This document shows, in pieces, positions 51,429 through 61,766 of a stretch of 64,000 bases of DNA. The translations under genes and the position numbers were made by a program. The notes under the pieces were generated by a model. It searched no databases, had not been told where the DNA came from, and saw only the letters and a list, made by a program, of their open reading frames with translations. The DNA is from Labrenzia sp. OB1. GTDB taxonomy: Bacteria > Pseudomonadota > Alphaproteobacteria > Rhizobiales > Stappiaceae. Location of the stretch: NCBI RefSeq assembly GCF_001624695.1, contig NZ_JSEP01000015.1, forward strand, positions 62,985 through 126,984. The letters run 5' to 3'. Each line of letters opens with the position of its first letter. Positions within the stretch are counted from its first letter, which is position 1.

Positions 51429-52196
51429 ATGAGCCTGTCCCTGTTCGATCTGTCCGGAAAACGGGCCCTGGTAACCGGTTCGTCGCAGGGGATCGGCTTT
51501 GCCCTCGCGGGCGGTCTCGCTCGGGCCGGCGCGCAGATCGTGCTGAACGGGCGTGACGCCGCAAAACTCGGCAATGCCGCCGCGGCGTTGAGGGCGGAAG
51601 GCCTCAGTGTTGAGGAACTGGTGTTCGACGTGACCGACCATGAGGCTGTCAGGAAAGCCGTTGACGGCTTCGAGGCGGAGACCGGCGCGCTGGACATTCT
51701 TGTCAACAACGCGGGGATGCAGCACCGCGCGCCGCTGGAGGACTTTCCCGCAGATGCCTTCGAACGTCTGCTGCAGACCAATATTGCCTCCGTCTACCAT
51801 GTCGGCCAGGCGGTCGCCCGGCACATGATCTCTCGTGGACAGGGCAAGATCGTCAACATCTGCTCGGTTCAGACCGCGCTCGCACGTCCCGGTATCGCAC
51901 CCTACACGGCGACCAAGGGGGCTGTGGCAAATCTGACCAAGGGCATGGCGACCGACTGGGCCAAATATGGTCTCCAGTGCAACGGCCTGGCCCCGGGCTA
52001 TTTCGACACACCGCTGAATGCCGCACTGGTCAACGATCCGGAGTTCACCTCCTGGCTGGCGAAACGGACGCCCGCCGGCCGCTGGGGCAAGGTGGACGAG
52101 CTGATCGGCACCTGCATCTTCCTGGCTTCCCAGGCATCGTCCTTTGTCAACGGAACCACTGTCTATGTGGACGGCGGCATCTCGGTGTCACTGTAA
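51429..52196 (+). CDS. idnO: Gluconate 5-dehydrogenase (SDR)
   Basis: A 255-residue short-chain dehydrogenase that reduces 5-ketogluconate to D-gluconate. Cofactor motif TGSSQGIG, NNAGMQHRAPLEDF, active-site Ser/Tyr/Lys in NICSVQTALARPGIAPYTATKGA, C-terminus FVNGTTVYVDGGISVSL. GAGGAGG precedes the ATG. NNAGMQHR is close to known IdnO/Gno enzymes. It shares one base with the kinase gene. Confidence 0.92.
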   Translation: MSLSLFDLSGKRALVTGSSQGIGFALAGGLARAGAQIVLNGRDAAKLGNAAAALRAEGLSVEELVFDVTDHEAVRKAVDGFEAETGALDILVNNAGMQHRAPLEDFPADAFERLLQTNIASVYHVGQAVARHMISRGQGKIVNICSVQTALARPGIAPYTATKGAVANLTKGMATDWAKYGLQCNGLAPGYFDTPLNAALVNDPEFTSWLAKRTPAGRWGKVDELIGTCIFLASQASSFVNGTTVYVDGGISVSL

Positions 52197-52690
52197 TGAC
52201 CGCTTATGTGATGATGGGCGTCTCCGGCTGCGGCAAGAGCGAAATCGGCGAAAGTTTCGCCGAAGCCATCGACGGCCGTTTCATCGACGGCGACGACCTG
52301 CACCCGCAGACCAATATCGACAAGATGAGCCGTGGAGAACCGTTGACCGATACCGACCGGGAGCCGTGGCTCGATCAGGTCGGCCGCAAGCTCGACAGCG
52401 ACGGGCCGGTTGTCATCGCCTGCTCCGCGTTGAAGCGGATCTACCGGGAACGCATTGCCCGGGAGGCGGGCCGTCCCGTCACCTTTCTGTTTCTCGAAGG
52501 CTCGCGCGCGGTGCTCGTGGAGCGCATGAAGCACCGCAAGGGACACTTCATGCCCGTCGCCCTTCTCGACAGTCAATTGGCAACGCTGGAGCCGCCGGCT
52601 GCCGACGAGCTTTCCGTGAAAGCTTCTATCGACCAACCGCGCGAGCGGATTGTCGCGGACCTGGTCGCCGGACTTCGCGAGAGGGAATGA
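52196..52690 (+). CDS. idnK: Gluconokinase, thermoresistant type
   Basis: A 164-residue gluconate kinase (GntK/IdnK). P-loop GVSGCGKSEIG, GDDLHPQTNIDKMSRGEPLTDTDREPWL is the diagnostic substrate loop, and CSALKRIYRERI and HRKGHFMP follow. It feeds 6-phosphogluconate to central metabolism. The ATG shares a base with the idnO stop, and the regulator gene starts right after its own stop. Whether to call it gntK or idnK is a naming choice. Confidence 0.93.
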   Translation: MTAYVMMGVSGCGKSEIGESFAEAIDGRFIDGDDLHPQTNIDKMSRGEPLTDTDREPWLDQVGRKLDSDGPVVIACSALKRIYRERIAREAGRPVTFLFLEGSRAVLVERMKHRKGHFMPVALLDSQLATLEPPAADELSVKASIDQPRERIVADLVAGLRERE

Positions 52691-53707
52691 ATGCAACGCA
52701 CCGCCACGATGAAGGACGTCGCGCAGAAGGCGGATGTCTCGGTCATGACCGTCAGCCGGGCCTTCAAGCAACATGCCTCCGTCAGTGAAGAAACGAGAAA
52801 GCGCATTCTTCGCATCGCCGAGGAGCTCGGCTATGTCTTCGACAGCAATGCCGCGACGTTCCGGACCCAGAGAACCGGCTTCGTGGCCGTAATCATTCCC
52901 TCCCTCAACAACGCGAATTTCGCCGACACCACCGCAGCCTTGTCGACCGTGCTGAAACCGGCAGGCCTGCAGGTGTTGCTGGGCTACAGCAACTACGACA
53001 TTCACGAAGAAGAGGAGATCGTCGAACAGTTCCTCCGGCGCAGACCCGAGGCCATTGTCCTGACGGGCGGGAGGCACACCGGGAGAACACGCGAGCTTCT
53101 GCGGCGGGCGCAGATCCCCGTGATCGAAACCTGGGATCTGCCAGCAGACCCGATCGGCCACATCATCGGTTTTTCCAATGCGGCGGCAGTGCACGATCTG
53201 GTCGGTCACCTGGTTGCATCTGGCCGCAAGCGTCTCGCCTTTCTGGGGGGAGATACAAATGGTGATACGCGCGGAGCCGATCGTAGGCTCGGTTTCGTCG
53301 CCGCGATGCAGCAACACGGCCTGTCGCCGGATCTGCTCATCAACGTCGGCGACCCGCCGATTTCCATGCGCGAGGGTGCCGAGGCCATGTCCCGCCTGCT
53401 GCGCGATCATGCCGAAACCGAAGCAGTGATCTGCGTTTCGGATCTCTCCGCCTTCGGCGCCTTGACGGAATGCGCACGCAAGGGTGTCAGGGTTCCCGAA
53501 GACATCGCGATTGCCGGGTTCGGCGCCTACGATATCTCCGCCGTCTGTTATCCGACCCTCACGACCATCGATCCGCATCCTGCCGAGATCGGCCAGCGCG
53601 CCGGCGAGCTGATCGTTTCGCTGCTGCGGGGGGACGGGCCTGGTGAAAATGATCCGATCCGTATTGAGATCGGGCCGCGGCTCAGCGTTGGCGGTTCCAG
53701 CGCCTGA
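52691..53707 (+). CDS. LacI-family regulator of idonate/gluconate genes (GntR/IdnR-like)
   Basis: A 338-residue LacI protein. Headpiece ATMKDVAQKADVSVMTVSRAFKQHASVSEETR with the hinge FDSNAATFRTQRT. Effector domain from FVAVIIPSLNNANFADTTAAL. The recognition helix (VSVMTVSRAF) is like that of E. coli GntR/IdnR, which fits the operator TGTTATCGATAACA at 51372. It is the third gene of idnO-idnK-lacI. The likely effector is gluconate or 5-ketogluconate, by analogy. Confidence 0.92.
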   Translation: MQRTATMKDVAQKADVSVMTVSRAFKQHASVSEETRKRILRIAEELGYVFDSNAATFRTQRTGFVAVIIPSLNNANFADTTAALSTVLKPAGLQVLLGYSNYDIHEEEEIVEQFLRRRPEAIVLTGGRHTGRTRELLRRAQIPVIETWDLPADPIGHIIGFSNAAAVHDLVGHLVASGRKRLAFLGGDTNGDTRGADRRLGFVAAMQQHGLSPDLLINVGDPPISMREGAEAMSRLLRDHAETEAVICVSDLSAFGALTECARKGVRVPEDIAIAGFGAYDISAVCYPTLTTIDPHPAEIGQRAGELIVSLLRGDGPGENDPIRIEIGPRLSVGGSSA

Positions 53708-53727
53708 CGCCATTGCCTGGCCGTGAA

Positions 53728-53747
53728 TCACCGGTCTGGACCGGTGA
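53728..53747. terminator. Terminator-like hairpin in convergent gap
   Basis: TCACCGGT (53728-53735) and ACCGGTGA (53740-53747) are perfect 8-bp arms with a CTGG loop. A second stem CCTGAA/TTCAGG follows (53753-53758, 53771-53776). It lies between the lacI gene and the opposite-strand PCC-domain gene and may act in both directions. Confidence 0.6.
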
Positions 53748-53784
53748 AAGGACCTGAAGGCGCCGGGAGGTTCAGGCCCGTGCC

Positions 53785-54627
53785 CTAACCGGCGACGAGG
53801 ATCATCTCGAAGGTGACGCAGATCGGTGCCTTGCCGGGCAGGATATTTCCTTCAAAGAAACCGCCGTCCGGATCGACGCAGAAAATCGGCAGGGAGGGTC
53901 CGTTCGATCCGCCGCCCCGGGCTCCATTGAGAAACAGAACTTCCGAAATCGGCGATTCCATGCAGGACCCATCGGTGAAATCGGCCCCGATCAGGCTTCC
54001 GATCCCCAGTACCACCGCATTGCCCAGTCCCAGTTCGCCGGAAAGCTCGGCGACGGCCGTCGACAGATCCACATGTGGCGCCAGTGAGACAATGGCGGCA
54101 TTGATGGCAGGCATGTCTCTCAGCTTCCGGGGCCGGAAGAAGGAGAAATTCGTTTCCGCGTCCACCGTCACATCGAAGCAGCCGCCATCGAACCGATACC
54201 CCTTCCCGGAATAGTCCGCGCCAATCGTCACCTGGTCGGGCAAAAGATGACCGGCGCGGCGCCCATGTTGAGGATCGTCCCAGATGGCGTGGCAATGGAG
54301 AAACCATTCGCCGTTCCGCTTGCCGACAATCGCGGTCCCCTGTGTCAGGGTCGCACCATGGCCCTCATGGGTCTGACTGTACCAGGCGACATGCTCCTCG
54401 TCCGGGGAGGTGTCCGGCATGACGAACTTGTACGGCCCCATGACCAGCCCGTCGAGGCGGACCACCGCGCTGTCGCAGCCGGCGGTGTCCATGACACCGG
54501 CAATGGCACTCATGAGCATCGCCCCCTTGCCGAGGCTGAAGGAAAGCGGCTCGGCAGAGCCGCTCACCACATGCCGGCGCGGGACTGTCGGCGGACCCGG
54601 ATGCCGGATCATGTCAGACCGGCTCAT
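53785..54627 (-). CDS. Tandem PCC/DUF296-domain protein
   Basis: A 280-residue protein with two PCC (DUF296) domains. The first spans about 25-150 and keeps the metal-type motif WFLHCHAIWDDPQHG...AGHLLPD. The second, about 165-280, has the usual GIGSLIGADFTDG and GNILPGKAPICVTFEMIL but lacks the His pair. Single PCC proteins are DNA-binding or small-molecule-associated; the role of double ones is not established. It overlaps the acyl-CoA ligase gene by 4 bp (ATGA), so the two act together. A catabolic helper role is inferred only from context. Confidence 0.75.
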   Translation of the reverse strand: MSRSDMIRHPGPPTVPRRHVVSGSAEPLSFSLGKGAMLMSAIAGVMDTAGCDSAVVRLDGLVMGPYKFVMPDTSPDEEHVAWYSQTHEGHGATLTQGTAIVGKRNGEWFLHCHAIWDDPQHGRRAGHLLPDQVTIGADYSGKGYRFDGGCFDVTVDAETNFSFFRPRKLRDMPAINAAIVSLAPHVDLSTAVAELSGELGLGNAVVLGIGSLIGADFTDGSCMESPISEVLFLNGARGGGSNGPSLPIFCVDPDGGFFEGNILPGKAPICVTFEMILVAG

Positions 54628-56252
54628 GAAGTGCCCTCCAGCACGGGCATCAGGCCGCGTGCGGTCAGTTCTTCACGAATGAGCTTCTTGGTGATCTTGC
54701 CGTAGCCGGTCTTCGGCATGTCGGACAGAAAGACGAAATGGGTCGGCAACTTGTATTTCGCCAGCCGGCCATGAAGCGTGGCCAGCAGCGACATCTCGTC
54801 CAGCTCCTGCCCTTCTTCGGCAACGCAGACGGCAAGCCCGGTCTCGCCCCATTTCGGATGGGGTATGCCGAGCACCGCCACCTCCTTCAGCGCAGGGTGG
54901 GTCAGAAGCAGTTCCTCCACCTCGCGCGGATAGACATTGGAGCCGCCGGAGATGTACATGTCCGACGCACGCCCGGTAATGTAGAGATAGCCCTCCGCAT
55001 CCATGTGGCCGAGATCCCCCGTGCGGAACCAGCCATCGCGGAAAGCCTTCCCGTTGGCTTCCGCGTCCTGGTAATAACCGGCGCAGACGGCGAGACCGGT
55101 CACGCAGATTTCGCCGCTGGCGAGGGGTGGCAAAAGCTTGCCGTCATCGTCCTGAATGCTGATCTGAATGCCCGTGCGCTCGATGCCACAGGTCCCGGCT
55201 CTGGCCCGAGGGCCATCCTCGAGATGGTGGTCGTGACGCGGCAGCACTGTGATCGCTCCCGTGACTTCGCCCAGACCGAAATACTGAACCAGAACCTTGC
55301 CCAGTTTGCGCAGGGCATATTTCTGATCTTCCCGGTACATCGGCGCGCCGGCATAGATGACATAGCGCAGGCTGCCGTGGTCATGCTCGTCGACGGAGGG
55401 ATGCTCGACCAGCATCTTCACGATGGTCGGCACTGTGAACATGTTCGTCACCTTGTGGCGCGACACCAGCTCCCAGGCCACTGCCGGGTCGAAACGGCCT
55501 GCCGGCAGCAGAACGCTGACGGCGCCGACAGCGAGCTGGGTCAGCTGATGCATCCCCGCCCCGTGGGACAAAGGCGCCACCACGAGGCTGACATCGTCCG
55601 GTGTAGAGGCCGGCATCAGGTCGTTCAGGTGATTGACGATGGTGAATGTCAGCTGGCCATGGGTGAGAACGACAGCCTTGGGGCGTCCGGTGGAGCCTGA
55701 GGTGAAGAACATCCAGCAGGGTGCATCCCGGTCGGCATCGGCATTGGGCATGTCCTTGCCGAGGTTCTTCGCGATCAGGGCTTCGTAGGAAGGCCCGAAA
55801 TCCGCATTGCCGATTGCAACCACGCCCATCATGTCCGGCAGGGCCGCGCGGCAGGTCGCGGCGTGGGCCGGAAAGCCCTGTTCGCAGAACATCATCGCCG
55901 CGCCGGCCTTTTGCGCCAGATAGGCGACTTCATCCGCGCCCTGGCGGAAATTGGACGGCACCCAGACCGCGCCAAGCCGGAAACAGGCCAGCATGATCTC
56001 GGTGATCTGGTTGTTATTCGGCGACTGAACGAGCACCCGATCCCCATGGCGGATGCCGAAATCCTCACGCATGGCAATGGCAAGCGCCGACACGCGGGCG
56101 TCCAGTTCCCGCCATGTCCAGCGGTCATCGCCCCAGATGATAGCCGGGCGGTCTCGGAGACGGCGCGCGTTTCGGGACAGGAAATGCGCGATGTTGGACG
56201 TGCGGGTCGACCAGGGAAGGGCCGTGTCCCGGTTCGCGGTTTCGAAACTCAT
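54624..56252 (-). CDS. AMP-forming acyl-CoA synthetase / class I adenylate-forming ligase
   Basis: A 542-residue ANL-family ligase. It has the P-loop-like motif MFFTSGSTGRPKAVVLTHGQ, the A5 motif QYFGLGEVTG, A7 WFRTGDLGHMDAEGY and A8 GRASDMYISGGSNVYPREVEELL, with the final catalytic Lys in KTGYGKITKKLI. It forms acyl-CoA from a carboxylate, ATP and CoA. ATG 56252 overlaps the stop of a 38-codon thiolase-like remnant (ATGA). The substrate is unknown; medium-chain or aromatic acids are usual for this branch. Confidence 0.9.
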   Translation of the reverse strand: MSFETANRDTALPWSTRTSNIAHFLSRNARRLRDRPAIIWGDDRWTWRELDARVSALAIAMREDFGIRHGDRVLVQSPNNNQITEIMLACFRLGAVWVPSNFRQGADEVAYLAQKAGAAMMFCEQGFPAHAATCRAALPDMMGVVAIGNADFGPSYEALIAKNLGKDMPNADADRDAPCWMFFTSGSTGRPKAVVLTHGQLTFTIVNHLNDLMPASTPDDVSLVVAPLSHGAGMHQLTQLAVGAVSVLLPAGRFDPAVAWELVSRHKVTNMFTVPTIVKMLVEHPSVDEHDHGSLRYVIYAGAPMYREDQKYALRKLGKVLVQYFGLGEVTGAITVLPRHDHHLEDGPRARAGTCGIERTGIQISIQDDDGKLLPPLASGEICVTGLAVCAGYYQDAEANGKAFRDGWFRTGDLGHMDAEGYLYITGRASDMYISGGSNVYPREVEELLLTHPALKEVAVLGIPHPKWGETGLAVCVAEEGQELDEMSLLATLHGRLAKYKLPTHFVFLSDMPKTGYGKITKKLIREELTARGLMPVLEGTS

Positions 56253-56365
56253 TTTACCCGCTCCAGCGCAGCAGACACGACTTCTGCCATCAAGCCTTCC
56301 AGGCCCGGCGTTTCGGACTTTCCGAATTTGCTGTGGGCCCAATCCACGATCTGGGTATGGTTCAT
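56249..56365 (-). pseudogene. 38-codon thiolase N-terminal remnant coupled to the ligase gene
   Basis: A complete small frame starts at ATG 56365, 7 bp after GGGAG, and ends at TGA 56249, overlapping the ligase ATG. It reads MNHTQIVDWAHSKFGKSE and continues GLEGLMAEVVSAALERVK. This looks like the first strand and helix of a thiolase (IVGWAHSKFGK-type opening, then a helix ending AALE), cut off before any catalytic residue. Thiolase genes often accompany acyl-CoA ligases. The reading as a deletion remnant is inference; it could instead be a true small leader peptide that drives ligase translation. It begins 30 bp after the IclR stop. Confidence 0.6.
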
Positions 56366-56395
56366 CTTGTTGCTCCCGGACGTCCGGGCAGGCCG

Positions 56396-57217
56396 TCAGG
56401 CCGCGCCCGGATTGTTGAGTTCCAGTTTTCTGTTCAGCTTCGCTTCTATCGTGCGTTTTTCACCTTTCAGAAGGCCGGCAATCTCCAGCTGGCGGTCGGG
56501 CTGCATGCGCGTGTCCAGCGCCGCGATCGACAGGGCCCCGATCGGCTCTCCGCTCGGGGCCATGAGCGCAATGCCCACCGCCCATGAATTCGGCAGATAG
56601 AGCCCGGGATTGACGGACCAGCCGCGCTCCCGGGTTTCTTTCACATGGGTGTGCAGAAGCTCCGGCGTATAGCCCGGATAACCGCTCGCGAGCGTTTGCG
56701 CGTTGTCGGCAATCACGTCATCCACTTCCCGGTCGGCCAGGGCCGCCAGGATCGCCATTGCACCGGCACCAACCCCGAGCGGGTGCCTTTGCCCGGCCTG
56801 AAGGGCGTAAGTGCGAATGGGAAAGGGACCATCCTCCCGGTGCAGGCAAACCGAATGACGTCCCCGCCGGATCGACAGAAAGCAGGTGTCCTCGCTCTCC
56901 CGCGCCAGGGCGCCAAGGCTGTCGATTGCCAGATCGAGAAGATCGAACCGCCGGTTCGCCATCAGACCGATGACATAACTTTCCGGCCCCAGAGCATAGG
57001 ACCGGCTGTCCTCGTCCTGTTCGACCATTCCGGCCCGGATAAGCGCCAGCAGCATGCGCCGGACGGTCGGGCGGCTCAACCCGCTTTGCTCAACCAGGGT
57101 GTTTATCGATACGGCGTTTCCGCCGGCCCGGGCGATTGCCGACAGCAGGCCGAGTGCCCGATCAACACTCTGCGCCCCACCCGGCTCCGCCTCTTTTTGT
57201 TGCACTGCGCTATCCAT
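56396..57217 (-). CDS. IclR-family transcriptional regulator
   Basis: A 273-residue IclR protein. The N-terminal winged helix is SVDRALGLLSAIARAGGNAVSINTLVEQSGLSRPTVRRMLLALIRAGMV. The effector domain contains SEDTCFLSIRRGRHSVCLHRE, GVGAGAMAILAALAD and RGWSVNPG...VGIALMAPSGEPIGALSI. It probably regulates the ligase/PCC genes downstream (same strand, 30 bp to the remnant) and the once-divergent TRAP operon, of which only a remnant is left at 57418. Confidence 0.9.
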   Translation of the reverse strand: MDSAVQQKEAEPGGAQSVDRALGLLSAIARAGGNAVSINTLVEQSGLSRPTVRRMLLALIRAGMVEQDEDSRSYALGPESYVIGLMANRRFDLLDLAIDSLGALARESEDTCFLSIRRGRHSVCLHREDGPFPIRTYALQAGQRHPLGVGAGAMAILAALADREVDDVIADNAQTLASGYPGYTPELLHTHVKETRERGWSVNPGLYLPNSWAVGIALMAPSGEPIGALSIAALDTRMQPDRQLEIAGLLKGEKRTIEAKLNRKLELNNPGAA

Positions 57218-57417
57218 ATTGTAGACGCTATTATCTTTTCACGCGCCGTATTCTGTCTATCTTTTTTTCAAAATTCAACAGACTACAAATTTAACCTTAC
57301 ATATATTGATTCATGGCGTTACGCTTACATGCTTGAAGCCATCCATAATCTGGATACCACTCTGAAATATACGCTGACATTCGCCAGAGATGACCGCGCA
57401 AACGGGAGGAAAATCCG

Positions 57418-57629
57418 ATGAAGACTTTTGCACTTTCCGCTGCTGCGCTCTTTCGCTCTCGGCCGCCTCTCAGGCCGGCACGCTTGTCATGCAAAGCGTC
57501 TATCCTTCATCTCTTGCCCCTTTGGGAGACAGCGGCATTCGCCTGACCGAACCGGTGAAAGCCCTGACCGGTGGCGATCTTCCGGTCGACGGCAGCATGT
57601 CGATCCTCACGGGCCACACCGCACTCTGA
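57418..57629 (+). pseudogene. Frameshifted, truncated TRAP transporter receptor (DctP-type) remnant
   Basis: A good ribosome site (GGAGGA) leads to ATG 57418, which reads MKTFALSAA as a signal peptide start. After a one-base loss near 57444 another frame continues ALSLSAASQAGTLVMQSVYPSS and then TEPVKALTGGDL, the usual opening of DctP-family TRAP receptors (TLxMQSxxPSS...VxxLTGGDL). It ends at TGA 57627, about 50 residues into the mature protein. No dctQM genes are present. The upstream spacer 57218-57417 holds the divergent IclR promoter area and nothing else clear. Confidence 0.65.
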
Positions 57630-57652
57630 ATTTTCCGGGAGAAAAATTTCAC

Positions 57653-58405
57653 ATGACACAGAAACTCGCTCTCGTAACCGGCGCGGCCCGCGGTATCGGG
57701 CTTACCACCACGAAGCTCTTCCTGCGCGACGGCTGGAACGTCGCCATGATCGATCGCGATGCGCCTGCTCTGGCGGAAGCGTCCGTGGACCTCGACGGCG
57801 CAAAGGCCTTTGTCTGTGACGTGTCGATCCCCGAGGCCGTTGACCAGCTCTACAAGAATGTTCTGGAGCATTTCGGCAGGATCGACGCTCTCGTCAACAA
57901 CGCGGGTGTGGCGGATTTCGGGCCGATCGAAGACACCACGTTCGCTCGCTGGCGCACGGTGATGGACACCAACCTGGACGGGGTGTTCCTGATGTCCCAG
58001 GCCGCCATTCCGGCGCTGCGTGAAACCCGCGGCGCCATCGTCAACATCGCGTCCATCTCCGGCCTGCGCGCCTCAACACTGCGGGTTGCCTACGGAACTT
58101 CGAAGGCGGCGGTCATCCACATGACCAAGCAGCAGGCGGCGGAACTTGGCGAATACGGCATCCGCGCCAATTGTGTCTGCCCGGGACCGGTGCGCACCAA
58201 ACTGGCCATGGCGGTCCACTCGCCTGCGATCATCTCCGCCTATCACGATGCCATTCCACTGAACCGTTATGGCTCCGAAGACGAGATCGGCGAAGTCATC
58301 GTCTTCCTCTGCGGCGACAAGTCCAGCTACGTCACGGGCCAGATCGTCGCCTCCGACGGCGGCTTCGAAAGCACCGGCATCGGCTTGCCGGACTTGCGGG
58401 ACTGA
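57653..58405 (+). CDS. SDR-family oxidoreductase
   Basis: A 250-residue short-chain dehydrogenase/reductase. Cofactor motif VTGAARGIG with IDRD as the acidic NAD-selecting end of strand 2, NNAGVADFG, catalytic Ser in NIASISGLRAS, Tyr/Lys in VAYGTSKAAV, and SSYVTGQIVASDGGF at the end. The ATG at 57653 follows GGGAGAAAAA. It directly follows the TRAP receptor remnant and may be driven by the same former promoter. The 122-bp gap after it, convergent with the ATPase gene, has no strong hairpin. The substrate is unknown. Confidence 0.9.
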   Translation: MTQKLALVTGAARGIGLTTTKLFLRDGWNVAMIDRDAPALAEASVDLDGAKAFVCDVSIPEAVDQLYKNVLEHFGRIDALVNNAGVADFGPIEDTTFARWRTVMDTNLDGVFLMSQAAIPALRETRGAIVNIASISGLRASTLRVAYGTSKAAVIHMTKQQAAELGEYGIRANCVCPGPVRTKLAMAVHSPAIISAYHDAIPLNRYGSEDEIGEVIVFLCGDKSSYVTGQIVASDGGFESTGIGLPDLRD

Positions 58406-58527
58406 GCGGGCACCGGCGCGCAGTGCCTCTTGCCGAGATGTGACGCCATTTTCTAAACCCTCACCGGCCGGATCCCGGCGTCTTGCCTGTCCGGAGCGGT
58501 AATCGCGAAGGTGCCTGCCGCGTATGC

Positions 58528-59604
<1,077 letters not shown>

Positions 59605-59675
59605 AGTTTACTCCCGTTGCGGCCGGCGCTTCAAAGCCGCTTTGGCTTGTTCTGATGGGCGGAGGCTGTCCCGGC

Positions 59676-60723
59676 TTATTTCCCGCCGGTCGATGCAATG
59701 CCTGTCGCGATGTATTTTTGCAGGAACATGAAGACGATAGCGACGGGCAAGAGCGTCAGCACCGTTGCCGGCAGCAGCTTCTCCCATTCCGTCAGGAATT
59801 CCCCCTGGAAGGAATTCAACGCAAGCTGCAGGGTGAACTTGTCGTTTTCGCTGAGCACAATCAGCGGCCAGAGGAAATCGTTCCAGCGCCACATGATGGC
59901 AAGGATCGCCAGCACCGCGATGGCCGGTGCCGACAGCGGTATGATGATCCGCCAGAAGATCTTCAATTCGCTGGCGCTGTCCATGCGCGCAGCGTCTAGA
60001 ATCTCGTCCGGGATGGTGATCATGTATTGCCGCAATAGAAAGACACCGGTCGGTGTCGCGGCCCCCGGGATAATGACGCCCCACAGGGTGTTGACCATGC
60101 CGAACTGGCTCACCAGAAGAAATGTCGGAACCAGAAGCACGGTTCCCGGCACCATAAGCGTTCCGATGACCAGGGCCAGGACGGTCAGCTTGCCGCGGAA
60201 CTTGTATTTCGACAGGGCGAACGCGGCCATGGAATTGATGACCAGCATGATCGCGGTGGCCGTCAGGGTGATGGCCGTCGAGTTCCAGAGATAAAGCGGG
60301 AAGTTCAACCGTTCGAAGAGATCGGTGTAGTTGCTCCACGCGAAGGCGATCCTCTCGATCGGCTCGCGGTCCGCCACATTCACCTTGAGCCGCGTCTCGG
60401 GCTCGGCCGGATCGACCATCTGGGCGATCAGGCCGACACGCCGGATCTGGGCAAGTGTCCGGCCTTCCTGGTCTCCGGCAATCATTTTGAACAGCGGCAA
60501 CGGTTCGTCGTAGCCCTCGACGACCAGTGTATCCTGCGCGACGGGAAGCAGCCTCGGCGGGAAACGTTCCAGCTCGGCTCCGGTCTTGAAGGACGACAGC
60601 AGCAGCCAGGCAACCGGTCCGAACATCAGCACGATGCCGAACAGCAGGTATCCGTATGTGACCCAGTCGGTCCAGTCCATCCGGCCCTTGCCAGCCCTGG
60701 TCCGGGTAAGAAATGCTACAATT

Positions 60724-60731
<8 letters not shown>
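59676..60731 (-). CDS. MalG-type sugar ABC transporter permease with a long periplasmic loop
   Basis: A 351-residue CUT1 permease, about 75 residues longer than usual. The extra length is an insertion after the first transmembrane helix (roughly residues 55-125, from ELERFPPRLLPVAQ to VADREPIERIAFAW), predicted periplasmic. The rest is normal: TAIMLVINSMAAFALSKYKFRG, EAA loop DEILDAARMDSASELKIFWRIIIPLS. It overlaps the partner permease gene by 8 bp. The substrate is probably a sugar, polyol or glycoside. Confidence 0.9.
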
Positions 60732-61692
<961 letters not shown>

Positions 61693-61715
61693 CCCATACC
61701 CCAGTGTGCCGAAAA

Positions 61716-61746
61716 GAGCCGCCCGACCCGATTGGCCGGGCGGTTC
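61716..61746 (-). terminator. Hairpin after the sugar-binding-protein gene
   Basis: GAGCCGCCCG (61716-61725) and CGGGCGGTTC (61737-61746) pair over 10 bp with one G-T, loop 11 nt. It sits 20 bp after the binding-protein stop and before the permease start. It probably sets relative expression rather than ending the operon. Confidence 0.55.
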
Positions 61747-61766
61747 CAAGGATGATTGACCGAGGC

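Noticed and set aside
52163..53731. 522-codon open frame opposite the gluconokinase and lacI genes
   Set aside because: Antisense shadow of two well-supported genes.
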